Positions 24,483-37,296 are shown, numbered from the stretch's first letter. The stretch: DNA of 64,000 bases from Segatella copri (GCF_026015295.1 NZ_JAPDUW010000001.1:2713501-2777500), one strand, 5' to 3'. Program-made: numbers and translations. The notes: a model not told the origin generated them from the sequence alone.

Positions 24483-26672
24483 TTATCTGATGAACAACAG
24501 TTCACGATACTTTGGCAATGTCCAAAGTTCATCGGCTACGAGAAGCTCGAGCTTGTCTATCTGATAACGGATTTCCTCCATCTTTGGAGCTACCGTGTCG
24601 TGATATGCTACTGCCTTCTCGCGCTCACTCTCTATCTTGTTGGCTACCTTGCGGGCATCTACCAATGCCTCTACACCACGCTCTATTGCCTCGGTGCGCT
24701 CGGCTATCTCACGGATAATCTTCACGTTGCGGGCAGTCAGCTTCTTGCCTTCCTCGCCACCGAAGATGTGAATCATGCCCTCTACGTTCTTTGCCAGACG
24801 GCTCTGATAGTGGGTAGCCACAGGGATGATGTGGTTCATGCTCAGGTCGCCCATCACACGAGCCTCAATCTGAATCTTCTTGGTATAAGTCTCCCACTTC
24901 ACCTCGTTGCGCGCCTTCAACTCGCTCTCGCTCATCACGTTGGTCTTGGCAAACATCTCGATGCTCTCCTTGTCCAGATAACGGTCGAAGACTACCGGGC
25001 AGGATGCCTCGCAGTCCAAGCCTCGCTTCTGAGCCTCTTCCTTCCACTCATCAGAATAGCCGTTGCCATCGAAGCGGATAGGCTTGCAGGTCTTGATATC
25101 CTCGCGTACAATATCTATAATAGCCGATGTCTGGTCCTCGCCCTTTGCTATCAAGGCATCTACACGAGCCTTGAAATTTTCGAGAGCCTCAGCTACGGCA
25201 GCATTCAGTACGATGAGAGATGACGCACAGTTGGCCTCTGAACCTACGGCACGGAACTCGAAACGGTTTCCGGTGAAGGCGAATGGAGAGGTACGGTTGC
25301 GGTCGGTGTTATCGATCATCAGCTCCGGAATCTCAGGGATATCCAGCTCCATACCCTTCTTGCCAGCCAGGGCGAAGAGTTCTTCCTTGTCTGCCTTCTC
25401 GATATGGTCGAGCAGGTCGGTGAGCTGCTTGCCGAGGAATGAAGAGATGATGGCTGGTGGTGCCTCGTTGGCTCCCAGACGGTGCGCATTGGTAGCGCTC
25501 ATGATAGATGCCTTCAGCAGTCCGTTGTGCTTGTATACACCCATCAGGGTCTCTACGATGAAGACTACGAAGCGGAGGTTGTCCTCCGGTGTCTTGCCTG
25601 CTGCATGGAGCAGTACGCCGGTATCGGTGCAGAGACTCCAGTTGTTGTGCTTGCCCGAACCATTCACACCAGCGAATGGCTTCTCGTGAAGGAGCACACG
25701 GAAACCGTGCTTGTGAGCCACACGCTTCATCAGACTCATCAGGAGCATATTATGGTCTACGGCAAGATTGCACTCCTCATAGATAGGTGCCAGCTCAAAC
25801 TGGTTTGGTGCCACCTCGTTATGACGGGTCTTGCAAGGGATGCCGAGTTCGAGCGCCTGGATTTCAAGATCCTTCATGAAAGCCTGCACGCGCTCAGGGA
25901 TTGTTCCGAAATAGTGGTCGTCCATCTGCTGGTTCTTCGCAGAGTCGTGTCCCATCAGGGTACGGCCTGTGAGCATCAGGTCAGGGCGAGCCGAATAGAG
26001 ACTCTCATCTACCAGAAAGTACTCCTGCTCCCATCCGAGATTGGTCTGCACCTTCTTCACCTGAGGGTAAAAATAGTGGCACACCTCGGTAGCCGCCTCA
26101 CTCAGCGTATGGAGCGAGCGGAGCAATGGAGCCTTGTAGTCCAAAGCCTCACCGGTATAAGAAATAAAGATGGTAGGGATACAGAGGGTATCGTCGATGA
26201 TGAACACAGGCGATGTTGGATCCCATGCAGAATAGCCACGAGCCTCGAAGGTGTTGCGGATACCGCCGTTAGGGAATGAGCTGGCATCAGGTTCCTGCTG
26301 GACAAGCAATTTGCCAGAGAATTCCTCAATCATACCACCCTTTCCGTCATGCTCCACGAAGGCATCATGCTTCTCGGCAGTACCTTCTGTCAATGGCTGG
26401 AACCAGTGAGTATAATGTGTTACCCCGTTTTCCTCAGCCCAGAGCTTCATGCCGGCAGCCACGGCATCAGCGATGGAACGGTCCAGACGAGTACCGTTAT
26501 CTATCACATCGATGAGTTTCTCATACACATCAGATGGCAGATACTTGTACATCTTCTGGCGGTTGAATACATACTTGGCGAAGTACTCCGAAGGGCGCAC
26601 CTTGGGAGCCTCTACCTCTACAGGTCTTTTCTTAAAGGCCTCGGCTACAACCTCAAATCTCAAATTAGCCAT
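24483..26672 (-). CDS. glnN: Glutamine synthetase type III
   Basis: 729 aa, the length of GSIII rather than the ~450 aa of GSI. It forms glutamine from glutamate, ammonia and ATP, as a cytoplasmic dodecamer. Visible motifs: the N-terminal GSIII extension with 'RPSEYFAKYVFNRQKMYKYL', 'TRHNEVAPNQFELAPIYEEC' (glutamate/metal site), 'FAGVNGSGKHNNWSL' (ATP-binding region) and 'NRTSPFAFTGNRFEFRAVG'. The C-terminal helical domain contains 'LSMNHIIPVATHYQSRLAKN'. This is the main assimilatory GS of Bacteroidales. A -7 element (TAACTTTG, minus strand 26715-26708) lies 40 bp upstream. Confidence 0.97.
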   Translation of the reverse strand: MANLRFEVVAEAFKKRPVEVEAPKVRPSEYFAKYVFNRQKMYKYLPSDVYEKLIDVIDNGTRLDRSIADAVAAGMKLWAEENGVTHYTHWFQPLTEGTAEKHDAFVEHDGKGGMIEEFSGKLLVQQEPDASSFPNGGIRNTFEARGYSAWDPTSPVFIIDDTLCIPTIFISYTGEALDYKAPLLRSLHTLSEAATEVCHYFYPQVKKVQTNLGWEQEYFLVDESLYSARPDLMLTGRTLMGHDSAKNQQMDDHYFGTIPERVQAFMKDLEIQALELGIPCKTRHNEVAPNQFELAPIYEECNLAVDHNMLLMSLMKRVAHKHGFRVLLHEKPFAGVNGSGKHNNWSLCTDTGVLLHAAGKTPEDNLRFVVFIVETLMGVYKHNGLLKASIMSATNAHRLGANEAPPAIISSFLGKQLTDLLDHIEKADKEELFALAGKKGMELDIPEIPELMIDNTDRNRTSPFAFTGNRFEFRAVGSEANCASSLIVLNAAVAEALENFKARVDALIAKGEDQTSAIIDIVREDIKTCKPIRFDGNGYSDEWKEEAQKRGLDCEASCPVVFDRYLDKESIEMFAKTNVMSESELKARNEVKWETYTKKIQIEARVMGDLSMNHIIPVATHYQSRLAKNVEGMIHIFGGEEGKKLTARNVKIIREIAERTEAIERGVEALVDARKVANKIESEREKAVAYHDTVAPKMEEIRYQIDKLELLVADELWTLPKYRELLFIR

Positions 26673-26815
26673 TCTTTCTTTTATTATTAATTATAAGTTT
26701 GCGGGTGCAAAGTTACGAAAAAATGAGCAAATTGCTAGCGTTTGAGCGTATTTTTTATGCAAAATTCAAACTTTTCTTATTCTTAGCCTGCAAAAGATAA
26801 GACAATTCACGCATA

Positions 26816-26903
26816 TTATTTCTCGGATTTGAGTATTTTATCGCCGATTATTTCTCGGATTTGAGTATTTTAACGCGATTTATTTCTCGGATTTGAGTAT
26901 TTT
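26816..26903 (+). repeat. Three 24-bp direct repeats at exactly 32-bp period
   Basis: Copies begin at 26816, 26848 and 26880. Each contains TTTCTCGGATTTGAG followed by TATTTT, and the copies are identical over 24 bp, with unrelated 8-bp spacers. A 32-bp period is three helical turns, so a bound protein would contact one face. The third copy contains the -33 element (TTTC, 26883-26886) of the downstream ATPase promoter. This has the look of an operator array; I do not know a described regulator for it. Confidence 0.9.
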
Positions 26904-26914
26904 CGCTATATTTG
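26883..26914 (+). promoter_or_regulatory. Promoter of the AAA ATPase at 26941
   Basis: TTTC at 26883-26886, a 20-bp spacer and TATATTTG at 26907-26914. The -33 element lies inside the third 24-bp repeat. The ATG is at 26941, so the leader is about 20 nt. Confidence 0.7.
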
Positions 26915-26940
26915 CACCTGTTATTCAAACAGTTACGATT

Positions 26941-28314
26941 ATGGCAGAATATATACATAGAAACATAGACTCAGAACTCATCGCCTGGAAGGAAGATTCC
27001 ATGCGGAAACCCTTGCTGCTTCGTGGTGCCCGTCAGGTTGGGAAGTCATCAGCAGTTAAAAACTTGGGAAAGCAATTCGAGTATTTCGCCGAGGTAAACT
27101 TCGAACGTAACAAGGCTATCAAAACCTTCTTTCAGGGGGATATTGACGTACGATTGATTGCTAAAAAAATCAGTAGCTATATCAATGTCCCTATAGAAGC
27201 AGGTAAGACGCTCCTCTTTCTCGACGAAATCCAGGAATGCCCAGAAGCCATCATGGCACTACGCTTCTTCAAGGAAGATTATCCTGAACTGCATGTCATA
27301 GCCGCAGGATCACTTCTGGAATTTACGCTTCAGGAGCTCCCTACTTTTGGAGTAGGAAGGATTCACTCGCTCTTCATGTATCCGATGACTTTCGATGAAT
27401 TCCTGTATGCCAATCACGAAGAAGGACTCATCCTTCTCCGTAATGAAGCATACGGAAACCAGTCTTTAGATCAAGCCTTCCATGATAAACTCGTGGAATA
27501 CTTCCGCACCTACCTGCTTGTTGGAGGCATGCCGGAATCTGTTCTGGCATGGACCAAGACACACGATTTCAACCGATGCAGAAACATCCAGGAAGACATC
27601 ATTCTGACATACGAAGATGATTTCAGCAAGTATAAAAAGAGAGTCAACCCGGATTTGCTGCGCACAACGATGCGTGGCATCTGTCATCAGGCAGGAGAGA
27701 AGTTGACATACAAGCAAATATCAGCAGATTATCAGAGTTCACAAATCAGAGAAGCCCTCCGCCTGTTGACACTTGCAGGAATCGTTACTCCTGTGGTCGC
27801 TACCTCGGGCAATGGTATTCCGCTGGATGCGGAAGCTGACGAGAAAAACATGAAGGTCCTCTTTCTGGACCCAGGATTACTGTTAGCCGTGCTTCAACTG
27901 GAAGGCGACCTGTCTCAGCAGCTCATAGAACTTATTTTAGCCGGCACTCCTCAGGAACTTGTCAATAAGGGAGGCGTAACAGAAATGGTTGCCGGACTCG
28001 AGATGATGCGTTACAAACCATGCATCCAGCGCCAGAAGATGTTTTATTGGGAGCAGAAGGGGAAGAGTGTTGCCGAGATAGACTATCTGGAAATCCACAA
28101 CATGAAGATTACCCCTATCGAAATCAAATCGGGCACTCAGGGCGGCATGAAGAGTCTCTGGCTATTCATGAGAGAGAAAAAGCTCACCGAAGCATTCCGT
28201 TGTTCCTTAGAGAATTTTGGATCATTTGATTACATTGACAAGCAGGACGATAATGCCATAAGGCATGTCACCATACTGCCTCTCTATGCATTATCCCTAT
28301 TGAGAAGCCGTTAA
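26941..28314 (+). CDS. AAA ATPase with DUF4143 domain
   Basis: 457 aa from the ATG at 26941, chosen over an upstream in-frame ATG because the promoter lies just before it. Walker A 'GARQVGKSS' (29-37) and Walker B 'LLFLDEIQEC' (91-100) belong to the AAA_14 module. 'HVIAAGSLLEFTL' is the sensor region. The C-terminal DUF4143 part has a PD-(D/E)xK-like pattern 'AEIDYLEIHNMKITPIEIKSG'. Bacteroidota genomes carry many such ATPases; no defined role is agreed, and defence, toxin and DNA-processing functions have all been proposed. Upstream are three 24-bp repeats overlapping its promoter. It stands alone, with no partner gene. Confidence 0.88.
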   Translation: MAEYIHRNIDSELIAWKEDSMRKPLLLRGARQVGKSSAVKNLGKQFEYFAEVNFERNKAIKTFFQGDIDVRLIAKKISSYINVPIEAGKTLLFLDEIQECPEAIMALRFFKEDYPELHVIAAGSLLEFTLQELPTFGVGRIHSLFMYPMTFDEFLYANHEEGLILLRNEAYGNQSLDQAFHDKLVEYFRTYLLVGGMPESVLAWTKTHDFNRCRNIQEDIILTYEDDFSKYKKRVNPDLLRTTMRGICHQAGEKLTYKQISADYQSSQIREALRLLTLAGIVTPVVATSGNGIPLDAEADEKNMKVLFLDPGLLLAVLQLEGDLSQQLIELILAGTPQELVNKGGVTEMVAGLEMMRYKPCIQRQKMFYWEQKGKSVAEIDYLEIHNMKITPIEIKSGTQGGMKSLWLFMREKKLTEAFRCSLENFGSFDYIDKQDDNAIRHVTILPLYALSLLRSR

Positions 28315-28358
28315 TAGTCTGCTAACAAGCAGGATTAGGAATAAAAGTGCCTTTTTCC

Positions 28359-28416
28359 TACATGGCGACGTAATCTTTCCTACGTCCTGACACAAAAACT
28401 CCTGCGTCGCCATGTA
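28359..28416. repeat. 12-bp perfect inverted repeat downstream of the ATPase
   Basis: TACATGGCGACG (28359-28370) and CGTCGCCATGTA (28405-28416) with a 34-nt loop. It lies between the ATPase and GH51 stop codons. There is no U-tract, so it is probably a 3' structured element or a remnant of an inserted repeat. Confidence 0.65.
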
Positions 28417-28435
28417 ATTTCAAGGGCATTAGAAG

Positions 28436-28474
28436 AGAAAAAATCCCTTGCAACCACTAGAGTCGCAAGGGATT
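28436..28474 (-). terminator. Terminator of the GH51 gene
   Basis: A 10-bp perfect stem AATCCCTTGC/GCAAGGGATT (28442-28451/28465-28474) with a T-run on the minus strand, 60 bp after the GH51 stop. Confidence 0.85.
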
Positions 28475-28533
28475 CACATTATCCACTTATCTATTTGTAC
28501 CTTAAGGGTTTATTGAAGATTGGAGGTCGGCAA

Positions 28534-30474
28534 TTAGAAACGGTATACAACAAAGCTGTTTGGCTTCATCTTCACGTTCAATACATTGCCCTGAACCTGT
28601 GCATCTGATACTACAGGAACAACCACATTTTTATTGTCTATCTTGTTTTCTGCCTGAATATCGTCGGCATGGAGAACGGTTACCTTACCTGAGTTCAACT
28701 TCTTGATACCATTAAAGGTGACGTTGATTTCCTTTGCCTCGTTAGAGGTGTTGGCAATCTTTACGATGTAGCTCTTGGTAGCCTTGTCGAAGCAAGCGGT
28801 GGCATAGAGACCATTCTCACCTGCTACAGCCTTGCCGTTCTCGGTAAGTTTCAACACATTGGTACCCTTGTTCTCGCCGTAGAGCTGCTGAACATAGTAG
28901 TTGGCAGAACGGACAGAGCTGAGGTTATCGAACCAGATGAGGTCCGGACGCCACTGCCATCCCTCTACATGAGCGAAGAGAGGTGCATAGGTAGCCTGAT
29001 AAACCACATCGGCATTACGCTCCAAACCGGTCATGAAAGCTGCCTCAGAAAGGGCTGCCTCCCAAGAGTTTGGATCATTCTCGGCATGAGCAGCATACTC
29101 ACCGGCAAAGACCTTAGGACCCTTGCGGTCGTACTTGTCGTAACGGCTGGCATTGCTGCGGAACCATTCTGGACTCTTGTAGTAGTGCTCATCCACCATG
29201 TCTACGCCCAACTTGCGCATCTGCTCCCAACCGTAGTCGAAGTCCTTTCCATCAGCAGATGGACCTGATGAACCGCAGATCTTGATCTTTGGATACTTGG
29301 CATGAATCTGCTCCATGAACTTCTGCAGACGCTCAGGGTACATAGGTCCCCACTGCTCGTTACCGATACCAATCTGCTTCAGATTGAATGGTGCTGGATG
29401 ACCCATATCGGCACGGAGCTTACCCCACTTAGAGGTGACAGGACCATTGGCAAACTCGATGAGGTCGAGTGCATCGTCGATATAACTCTGGAGATCCTTG
29501 ACTGCTACATGTGCATTAGGATCCTTATCATCGTTCTGATACTGGCAAGCCAGACCTACAGAGAGAATAGGCAATGGCTCAGCACCAATCTTCTCTGAAA
29601 GGAGGAAATACTCATAGAAGCCCAAGCCCAATGACTGATAGTAGTTAGGGAAAAGGCGATGTGGGAAAGTATCTCTCCAGCGGTTCTCGTTCAGAGGACG
29701 GTTCTCAGGAGCACCCACAGAGTTCTTCCACTCATAACGGGTATCGAGGTCGGTTCCCTCTACGATACATCCGCCAGGGAAACGGAAGATGCCTGGCTTC
29801 AGGTCAGCCAAATCCTGTACGAGGTCGGCACGGAGACCATTCCAGTTGTCCTCAGGGAAGAGAGAGATATGGTCGAGATCTACGCTCTCAGAACCCTTCT
29901 CCAGATATACTCGCATCAAACCCTTGGCATCGGTCTGAGGAGAAGTAAGGGTAGCAGTAAGCTTCTGCCATTTATTATTGGTGATGTTGATGACCTGCTT
30001 GGCAATGACATCATTCTTTGAATTGACGAGTTCTACGCGAATCTTGCCCTGCTTGCCATCGATGAGATGAAGACGGCCATATACGGTGAAATCGTACTTC
30101 ATATCCTTCTTCAAGCCCATGCCGAAGAAGCCACGGTTCTCAAGACCAGTCTGCTTCTCACGTGCACCTGCGCTCTCAAGTGTTACATAATGAGGGTTGC
30201 GGTCGAAGGCAGGTTTTACGTCGCTGAGGGTTACATTTCCGAATGTATTCCATCCCATCAGGCGCTGTGGGAATTCGAAGGAACGGTTCTCTACCATCTC
30301 TGCATAAAGACCACCATCGGCACCGAAGTTGATATCCTCGAAGAAGATACCATACATGGTAGGCTGGATTTCTGCTCCAGGCTTGTTAGCCTGAACAGTA
30401 AACTGATGCTGTGCGAAAGCTCCGAGTGAAGACATCGCCAGCAATGCTGCTGCGAAAAATTTTGCTTTTCTCAT
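28534..30474 (-). CDS. Secreted alpha-L-arabinofuranosidase (GH51)
   Basis: 646 aa. Signal peptide 'FFAAALLAMSSLGAFAQ', then the GH51 (beta/alpha)8 and beta-sandwich fold. Acid/base Glu373 is in 'GIGNEQWGPMYP' and nucleophile Glu459 in 'KVFAGEYAAHAEND'. N-terminal 'PTMYGIFFEDINFGADGGLY' and a carbohydrate-binding-like insert at about 60-205 are typical of secreted Bacteroidota forms. It removes alpha-1,2/1,3/1,5-linked arabinofuranose from arabinan or arabinoxylan by the retaining mechanism, in the periplasm. It is the last gene of a two-enzyme leftward group with the GH2 enzyme, though a terminator separates them. Confidence 0.93.
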   Translation of the reverse strand: MRKAKFFAAALLAMSSLGAFAQHQFTVQANKPGAEIQPTMYGIFFEDINFGADGGLYAEMVENRSFEFPQRLMGWNTFGNVTLSDVKPAFDRNPHYVTLESAGAREKQTGLENRGFFGMGLKKDMKYDFTVYGRLHLIDGKQGKIRVELVNSKNDVIAKQVINITNNKWQKLTATLTSPQTDAKGLMRVYLEKGSESVDLDHISLFPEDNWNGLRADLVQDLADLKPGIFRFPGGCIVEGTDLDTRYEWKNSVGAPENRPLNENRWRDTFPHRLFPNYYQSLGLGFYEYFLLSEKIGAEPLPILSVGLACQYQNDDKDPNAHVAVKDLQSYIDDALDLIEFANGPVTSKWGKLRADMGHPAPFNLKQIGIGNEQWGPMYPERLQKFMEQIHAKYPKIKICGSSGPSADGKDFDYGWEQMRKLGVDMVDEHYYKSPEWFRSNASRYDKYDRKGPKVFAGEYAAHAENDPNSWEAALSEAAFMTGLERNADVVYQATYAPLFAHVEGWQWRPDLIWFDNLSSVRSANYYVQQLYGENKGTNVLKLTENGKAVAGENGLYATACFDKATKSYIVKIANTSNEAKEINVTFNGIKKLNSGKVTVLHADDIQAENKIDNKNVVVPVVSDAQVQGNVLNVKMKPNSFVVYRF

Positions 30475-30532
30475 ATTGTTCGTTATTGTTTTATTTTTAG
30501 GCTGTACCTACACTTTTCCGTGATAGGTGGTG

Positions 30533-30570
30533 CAAAGATAAAAAAATCCACCCCGAATGAGGTGGATTTT
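30533..30570 (-). terminator. Terminator after GH2, with GH51 -7 element
   Basis: A 10-bp stem AAAATCCACC/GGTGGATTTT (30543-30552/30561-30570) with an 8-nt loop. On the minus strand a T7 tract follows. The -7 element TATCTTTG of GH51 (minus strand 30540-30533) begins inside the tract. So GH2 and GH51 appear to be separate units packed end to end. Confidence 0.8.
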
Positions 30571-30614
30571 CTGTTTAAATATATTGGATTTTCGTACAAA
30601 TCCCTGCTTTTCTA

Positions 30615-34187
<3,573 letters not shown>

Positions 34188-34219
34188 TTTGGTGTTTCCA
34201 AAAAAATGCATTACCTTTG
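34188..34219 (+). promoter_or_regulatory. Promoter of the 63-aa protein
   Basis: TTTG (34188-34191), a 20-bp spacer and TACCTTTG (34212-34219), a full consensus match 37 bp upstream of the ATG at 34256. Confidence 0.8.
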
Positions 34220-34255
34220 CCATCATAAAATAAACAACGAAACGACATAAAAATT

Positions 34256-34447
34256 ATGATGACAATCGAAGAATACAGAGCAGCCATTTTGCAGGCTTTG
34301 CTCGATACTAAGAACGAGGACGGCACTCCAGCCATTACTCCAAGGGAAGCACAGGAAGCACTCAACGGATTTACCGACGACGAGTTGCAAGACGGACTCC
34401 TATGGAATTCGCCCGAAGACGTGGCGTCAATTATCCTTGAGGGATAA
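34256..34447 (+). CDS. Small acidic protein of unknown function
   Basis: 63 aa (62 from the adjacent ATG). The sequence 'EEYRAAILQALLDTKNEDG' then 'TPREAQEALNGFTDDELQDG' and 'NSPEDVASIILEG' predicts helices and strong acidity, with no membrane segment. Its own consensus promoter and following terminator make it a real single-gene unit. The pattern 'TPREAQEALNGFTDDELQ' recalls small helical domains, but I recognise no family. It sits upstream of argS but is insulated from it. Confidence 0.75.
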   Translation: MMTIEEYRAAILQALLDTKNEDGTPAITPREAQEALNGFTDDELQDGLLWNSPEDVASIILEG

Positions 34448-34480
34448 ATCACGGAAGTTATATTCAGCTACCAACAGATA

Positions 34481-34524
34481 AGAATAGGAGCAAAGACCCT
34501 TTTTGCGGGGTTTTTGCTCCTATT
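34481..34524 (+). terminator. Terminator of the 63-aa gene
   Basis: An outer 13-bp stem GAATAGGAGCAAA/TTTGCTCCTATTC (34481-34493/34512-34524). It encloses ACCC/GGGGT and T-rich segments in the loop (CCCTTTTTGCGGGGTTTTT). The inner hairpin followed by T5 is the likely termination point. Confidence 0.75.
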
Positions 34525-34651
34525 CCCATTTATACTTTCTGTTCTTTCCTTTAAAGACAGTCTTCAACAGCCCCGCAATACTTCATTTCTGTTGCAAAAG
34601 CAATAAAAAACTAAAGAATGCGACAAAAAACAAAAGAATGTGCAATTTTTC

Positions 34652-34682
34652 TTTCACAATTCAATTATTATTTGTAAATTTG
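34652..34682 (+). promoter_or_regulatory. Promoter of argS
   Basis: TTTC (34652-34655), a 19-bp spacer and TAAATTTG (34675-34682). The rest of the 320-bp gap before argS is AT-rich without other features besides the terminator at 34481-34524. Confidence 0.65.
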
Positions 34683-34770
34683 CAGCCGCATAAACGGAAA
34701 GGGAACTTGCAAATCCCTCTTCAATCAGTTTAAAAAGATAATTTTACCGGTAAAAAAGATATATTAAATA

Positions 34771-36591
34771 ATGAAGATAGAAAACGAAATCATCAGCTCG
34801 GTCATCGCTGCGGTGAAGGAGCTTTATGGTCAGGACGTACCTGAGAAGATGGTAGCCCTGCAGAAGACCAAGAGTAATTTCGAAGGTAACCTTACCCTCG
34901 TCGTATTCCCATTCCTCAAAATGTCGAAGAAAAAGCCTGAGGATACAGCACAGGAAATCGGCGAATACCTGAAGAAAAACTGCGCTAATGTTATCGCAGA
35001 CTTCAACGTGGTTAAGGGTTTCCTCAACCTTTCTATCGCTCCTGCCGCTTGGGTAGGACTCTTGAACACCATCAACGCTGACCCTAAGTTTGGTGAGAAG
35101 CCAGTTACTGAGAACAGTCCGCTCGTCATGATCGAGTACTCTTCTCCTAACACCAACAAGCCTCTCCACCTCGGTCACGTTCGCAACAACCTCCTCGGCT
35201 GGTCTCTGGCCCAGATTATGGAGGCTAACGGCAACAAGGTAATCAAGACAAACATCGTTAACGACCGTGGTATCCACATCTGTAAGTCTATGCTCGCCTG
35301 GCTCAAGTGGGGCAATGGCGAAACTCCTGAAACTTCCGGCAAGAAGGGCGACCACCTCATCGGCGACTACTATGTAGCCTTCGACAAGCACTATCGTGAG
35401 GAAATCGCAGAACTCAAGGCTCAGTACATGAAGGAGGGCATGGACGAAGAAGCTGCCACAGAGAAAGCTAAAGTAGAGGCTCCGCTGATTAAGGAGGCTC
35501 ACGAGATGCTCGTAAAGTGGGAGAACAACGACCCTGAGGTTCGTGCACTCTGGCAGAAGATGAACAACTGGGTTTACGCTGGCTTCGATGAGACTTACAA
35601 GATGATGGGTGTAAGTTTCGACAAGATATATTATGAGTCAAATACTTACCTCGAGGGTAAGAAGAAGGTAGAAGAAGGATTGGAGAAGGGTCTCTTCTTC
35701 CGCAAGGACGATAACTCTGTTTGGGCAGACCTCACCAACGAGGGCCTCGACCAGAAGCTCCTGCTCCGTTCAGACGGCACCTCTGTTTATATGACTCAGG
35801 ACATCGGTACTGCCGACCTCCGTTTCAAGGACTTCCCTATCGACAAGATGATCTACGTAGTAGGTAACGAGCAGAACTACCACTTCCAGGTGCTCTCTAT
35901 CCTGCTCGACCGTCTCGGTTTCAAGTGGGGTAAGGACTTGGTTCACTTCTCTTACGGTATGGTAGAGTTGCCTAACGGTAAGATGAAGAGCCGCGAGGGA
36001 ACCGTAGTAGATGCTGATGACCTGATGGCAGAGATGATCAAGGATGCTCGCCAGACAAGCGATGAGCTTGGCAAGTTCAAGGACATGAGCGAGGAAGAGC
36101 GCCAGGAGATTTCACGCATCGTGGGTCTCGGAGCGTTGAAGTACTTCATCCTCAAGGTAGATGCCCGCAAGAACATGCTCTTCAACCCAGAAGAGAGTAT
36201 CGACTTCAACGGTAATACAGGTCCTTTCATCCAGTATACCTACGCTCGTATCCGCAGCATCATGCGCAAGGCAGCAGCTGAGGGCATCGAGATTCCTGCA
36301 GAGTTGGGTGCAGATGCTCCTATCAACGAGAAGGAGATTGACCTCATCCAAAAGATGAACGACTTTGCTGCAGCTGTAGCCGATGCAGGCAACAACTACA
36401 ACCCTGGCGGTATCGCTAACTACTGCTATGAGTTGACCAAGGAGTTCAACCAGTTCTATCACGACTACAGCATCCTGAATGCTGAGAGCGAGGCTGAGAA
36501 GATTACCCGTCTGGTTCTTGCAGCCAACGTGGCTAAGATCCTGAAGAACGGTATGTCTCTGCTCGGCATCGAGGTTCCAGAAAGAATGTAA
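34771..36591 (+). CDS. argS: Arginyl-tRNA synthetase
   Basis: 606 aa. Class I synthetase charging tRNA-Arg. N-terminal additional domain (1-110), HIGH-like 'NTNKPLHLGHVRNNLLG' near residue 135, central 'QDIGTADLRFKDFPIDKMIY', KMSKS-like 'GKMKSREGTVVDADDL' and a C-terminal DALR anticodon domain ending 'GMSLLGIEVPERM'. It is cytoplasmic and monocistronic, with its own promoter. Confidence 0.98.
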   Translation: MKIENEIISSVIAAVKELYGQDVPEKMVALQKTKSNFEGNLTLVVFPFLKMSKKKPEDTAQEIGEYLKKNCANVIADFNVVKGFLNLSIAPAAWVGLLNTINADPKFGEKPVTENSPLVMIEYSSPNTNKPLHLGHVRNNLLGWSLAQIMEANGNKVIKTNIVNDRGIHICKSMLAWLKWGNGETPETSGKKGDHLIGDYYVAFDKHYREEIAELKAQYMKEGMDEEAATEKAKVEAPLIKEAHEMLVKWENNDPEVRALWQKMNNWVYAGFDETYKMMGVSFDKIYYESNTYLEGKKKVEEGLEKGLFFRKDDNSVWADLTNEGLDQKLLLRSDGTSVYMTQDIGTADLRFKDFPIDKMIYVVGNEQNYHFQVLSILLDRLGFKWGKDLVHFSYGMVELPNGKMKSREGTVVDADDLMAEMIKDARQTSDELGKFKDMSEEERQEISRIVGLGALKYFILKVDARKNMLFNPEESIDFNGNTGPFIQYTYARIRSIMRKAAAEGIEIPAELGADAPINEKEIDLIQKMNDFAAAVADAGNNYNPGGIANYCYELTKEFNQFYHDYSILNAESEAEKITRLVLAANVAKILKNGMSLLGIEVPERM

Positions 36592-36745
36592 TATATACAT
36601 AAGATATAATAACCTACAATTTAAAAATAAAAAAAATATTGACTATTTGACATAATGAGCATGGCCCTGGAGCTCGACTCCAAGGCACATGCTCATTTCA
36701 GTTTTAGCCAATCCTTTTTGTTTTCCAACCCCAAAAAGAATAAAG

Positions 36746-37219
36746 ATGAATAAAATGCCCGTAAATCCTCCTTCATGGAGAAACGATACCGTTTTGCCTC
36801 TGCCCAACGAGGTAAGAGCCAACGCCTGGGCTGTGGATGCCGCCTGTTCCGGCAATCCCGGTCCGATGGAATACCAATGCATCGACCTTCAGACCGGTGC
36901 CCAGGTTTTCCATTATGGTCCTATCCACGGCACCAACAACATCGGCGAGTTTCTCGCCATCGTCCACGCCCTCGCCCTGATGCAGCAGAAGGGCATTACC
37001 GACAAGGTAATTTATAGCGACAGCGTGAATGCCCAGCTCTGGGTAAGCAAGAAACAATGCAAGACCAAACTGGAGCGCACTCCCCAGACCGAACAGCTCT
37101 ACCAGGTCATCGCCCGAGCCGAGAACTGGCTCCGCACCCACCCCATCAACATACCTATTATAAAATGGGAGACGAAGAAATGGGGCGAGATTCCAGCCGA
37201 TTTCGGAAGAAAGGGATAA
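36746..37219 (+). CDS. rnhA: Ribonuclease HI
   Basis: 157 aa from ATG 36746; an upstream in-frame start at 36689 would add a non-conserved 19 residues. The four catalytic acids are all visible: Asp31 ('AVDAACSGNPG'), Glu68 ('NNIGEFLAI'), Asp92 ('IYSDSVNAQLW') and Asp152 ('IPADFGRKG'). It cleaves RNA in RNA-DNA hybrids with Mg2+. It lacks the viroplasmin-like N-terminal hybrid-binding domain found in some Bacteroidota RNase H. It lies downstream of argS but 150 bp away. Confidence 0.93.
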   Translation: MNKMPVNPPSWRNDTVLPLPNEVRANAWAVDAACSGNPGPMEYQCIDLQTGAQVFHYGPIHGTNNIGEFLAIVHALALMQQKGITDKVIYSDSVNAQLWVSKKQCKTKLERTPQTEQLYQVIARAENWLRTHPINIPIIKWETKKWGEIPADFGRKG

Positions 37220-37296
37220 GTTTTTTCAGCCTTAGCGCTTCGGATTCTTTTCGTAATTTTACAGTAGTATTAATCTTGTTTTTAAAAAGAAATAAT

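Noticed and set aside
26816..26903. CRISPR array
   Set aside because: The repeats are 24 bp, but the spacers are only 8 bp and just three copies exist; no cas gene is nearby. The last copy overlaps a promoter.
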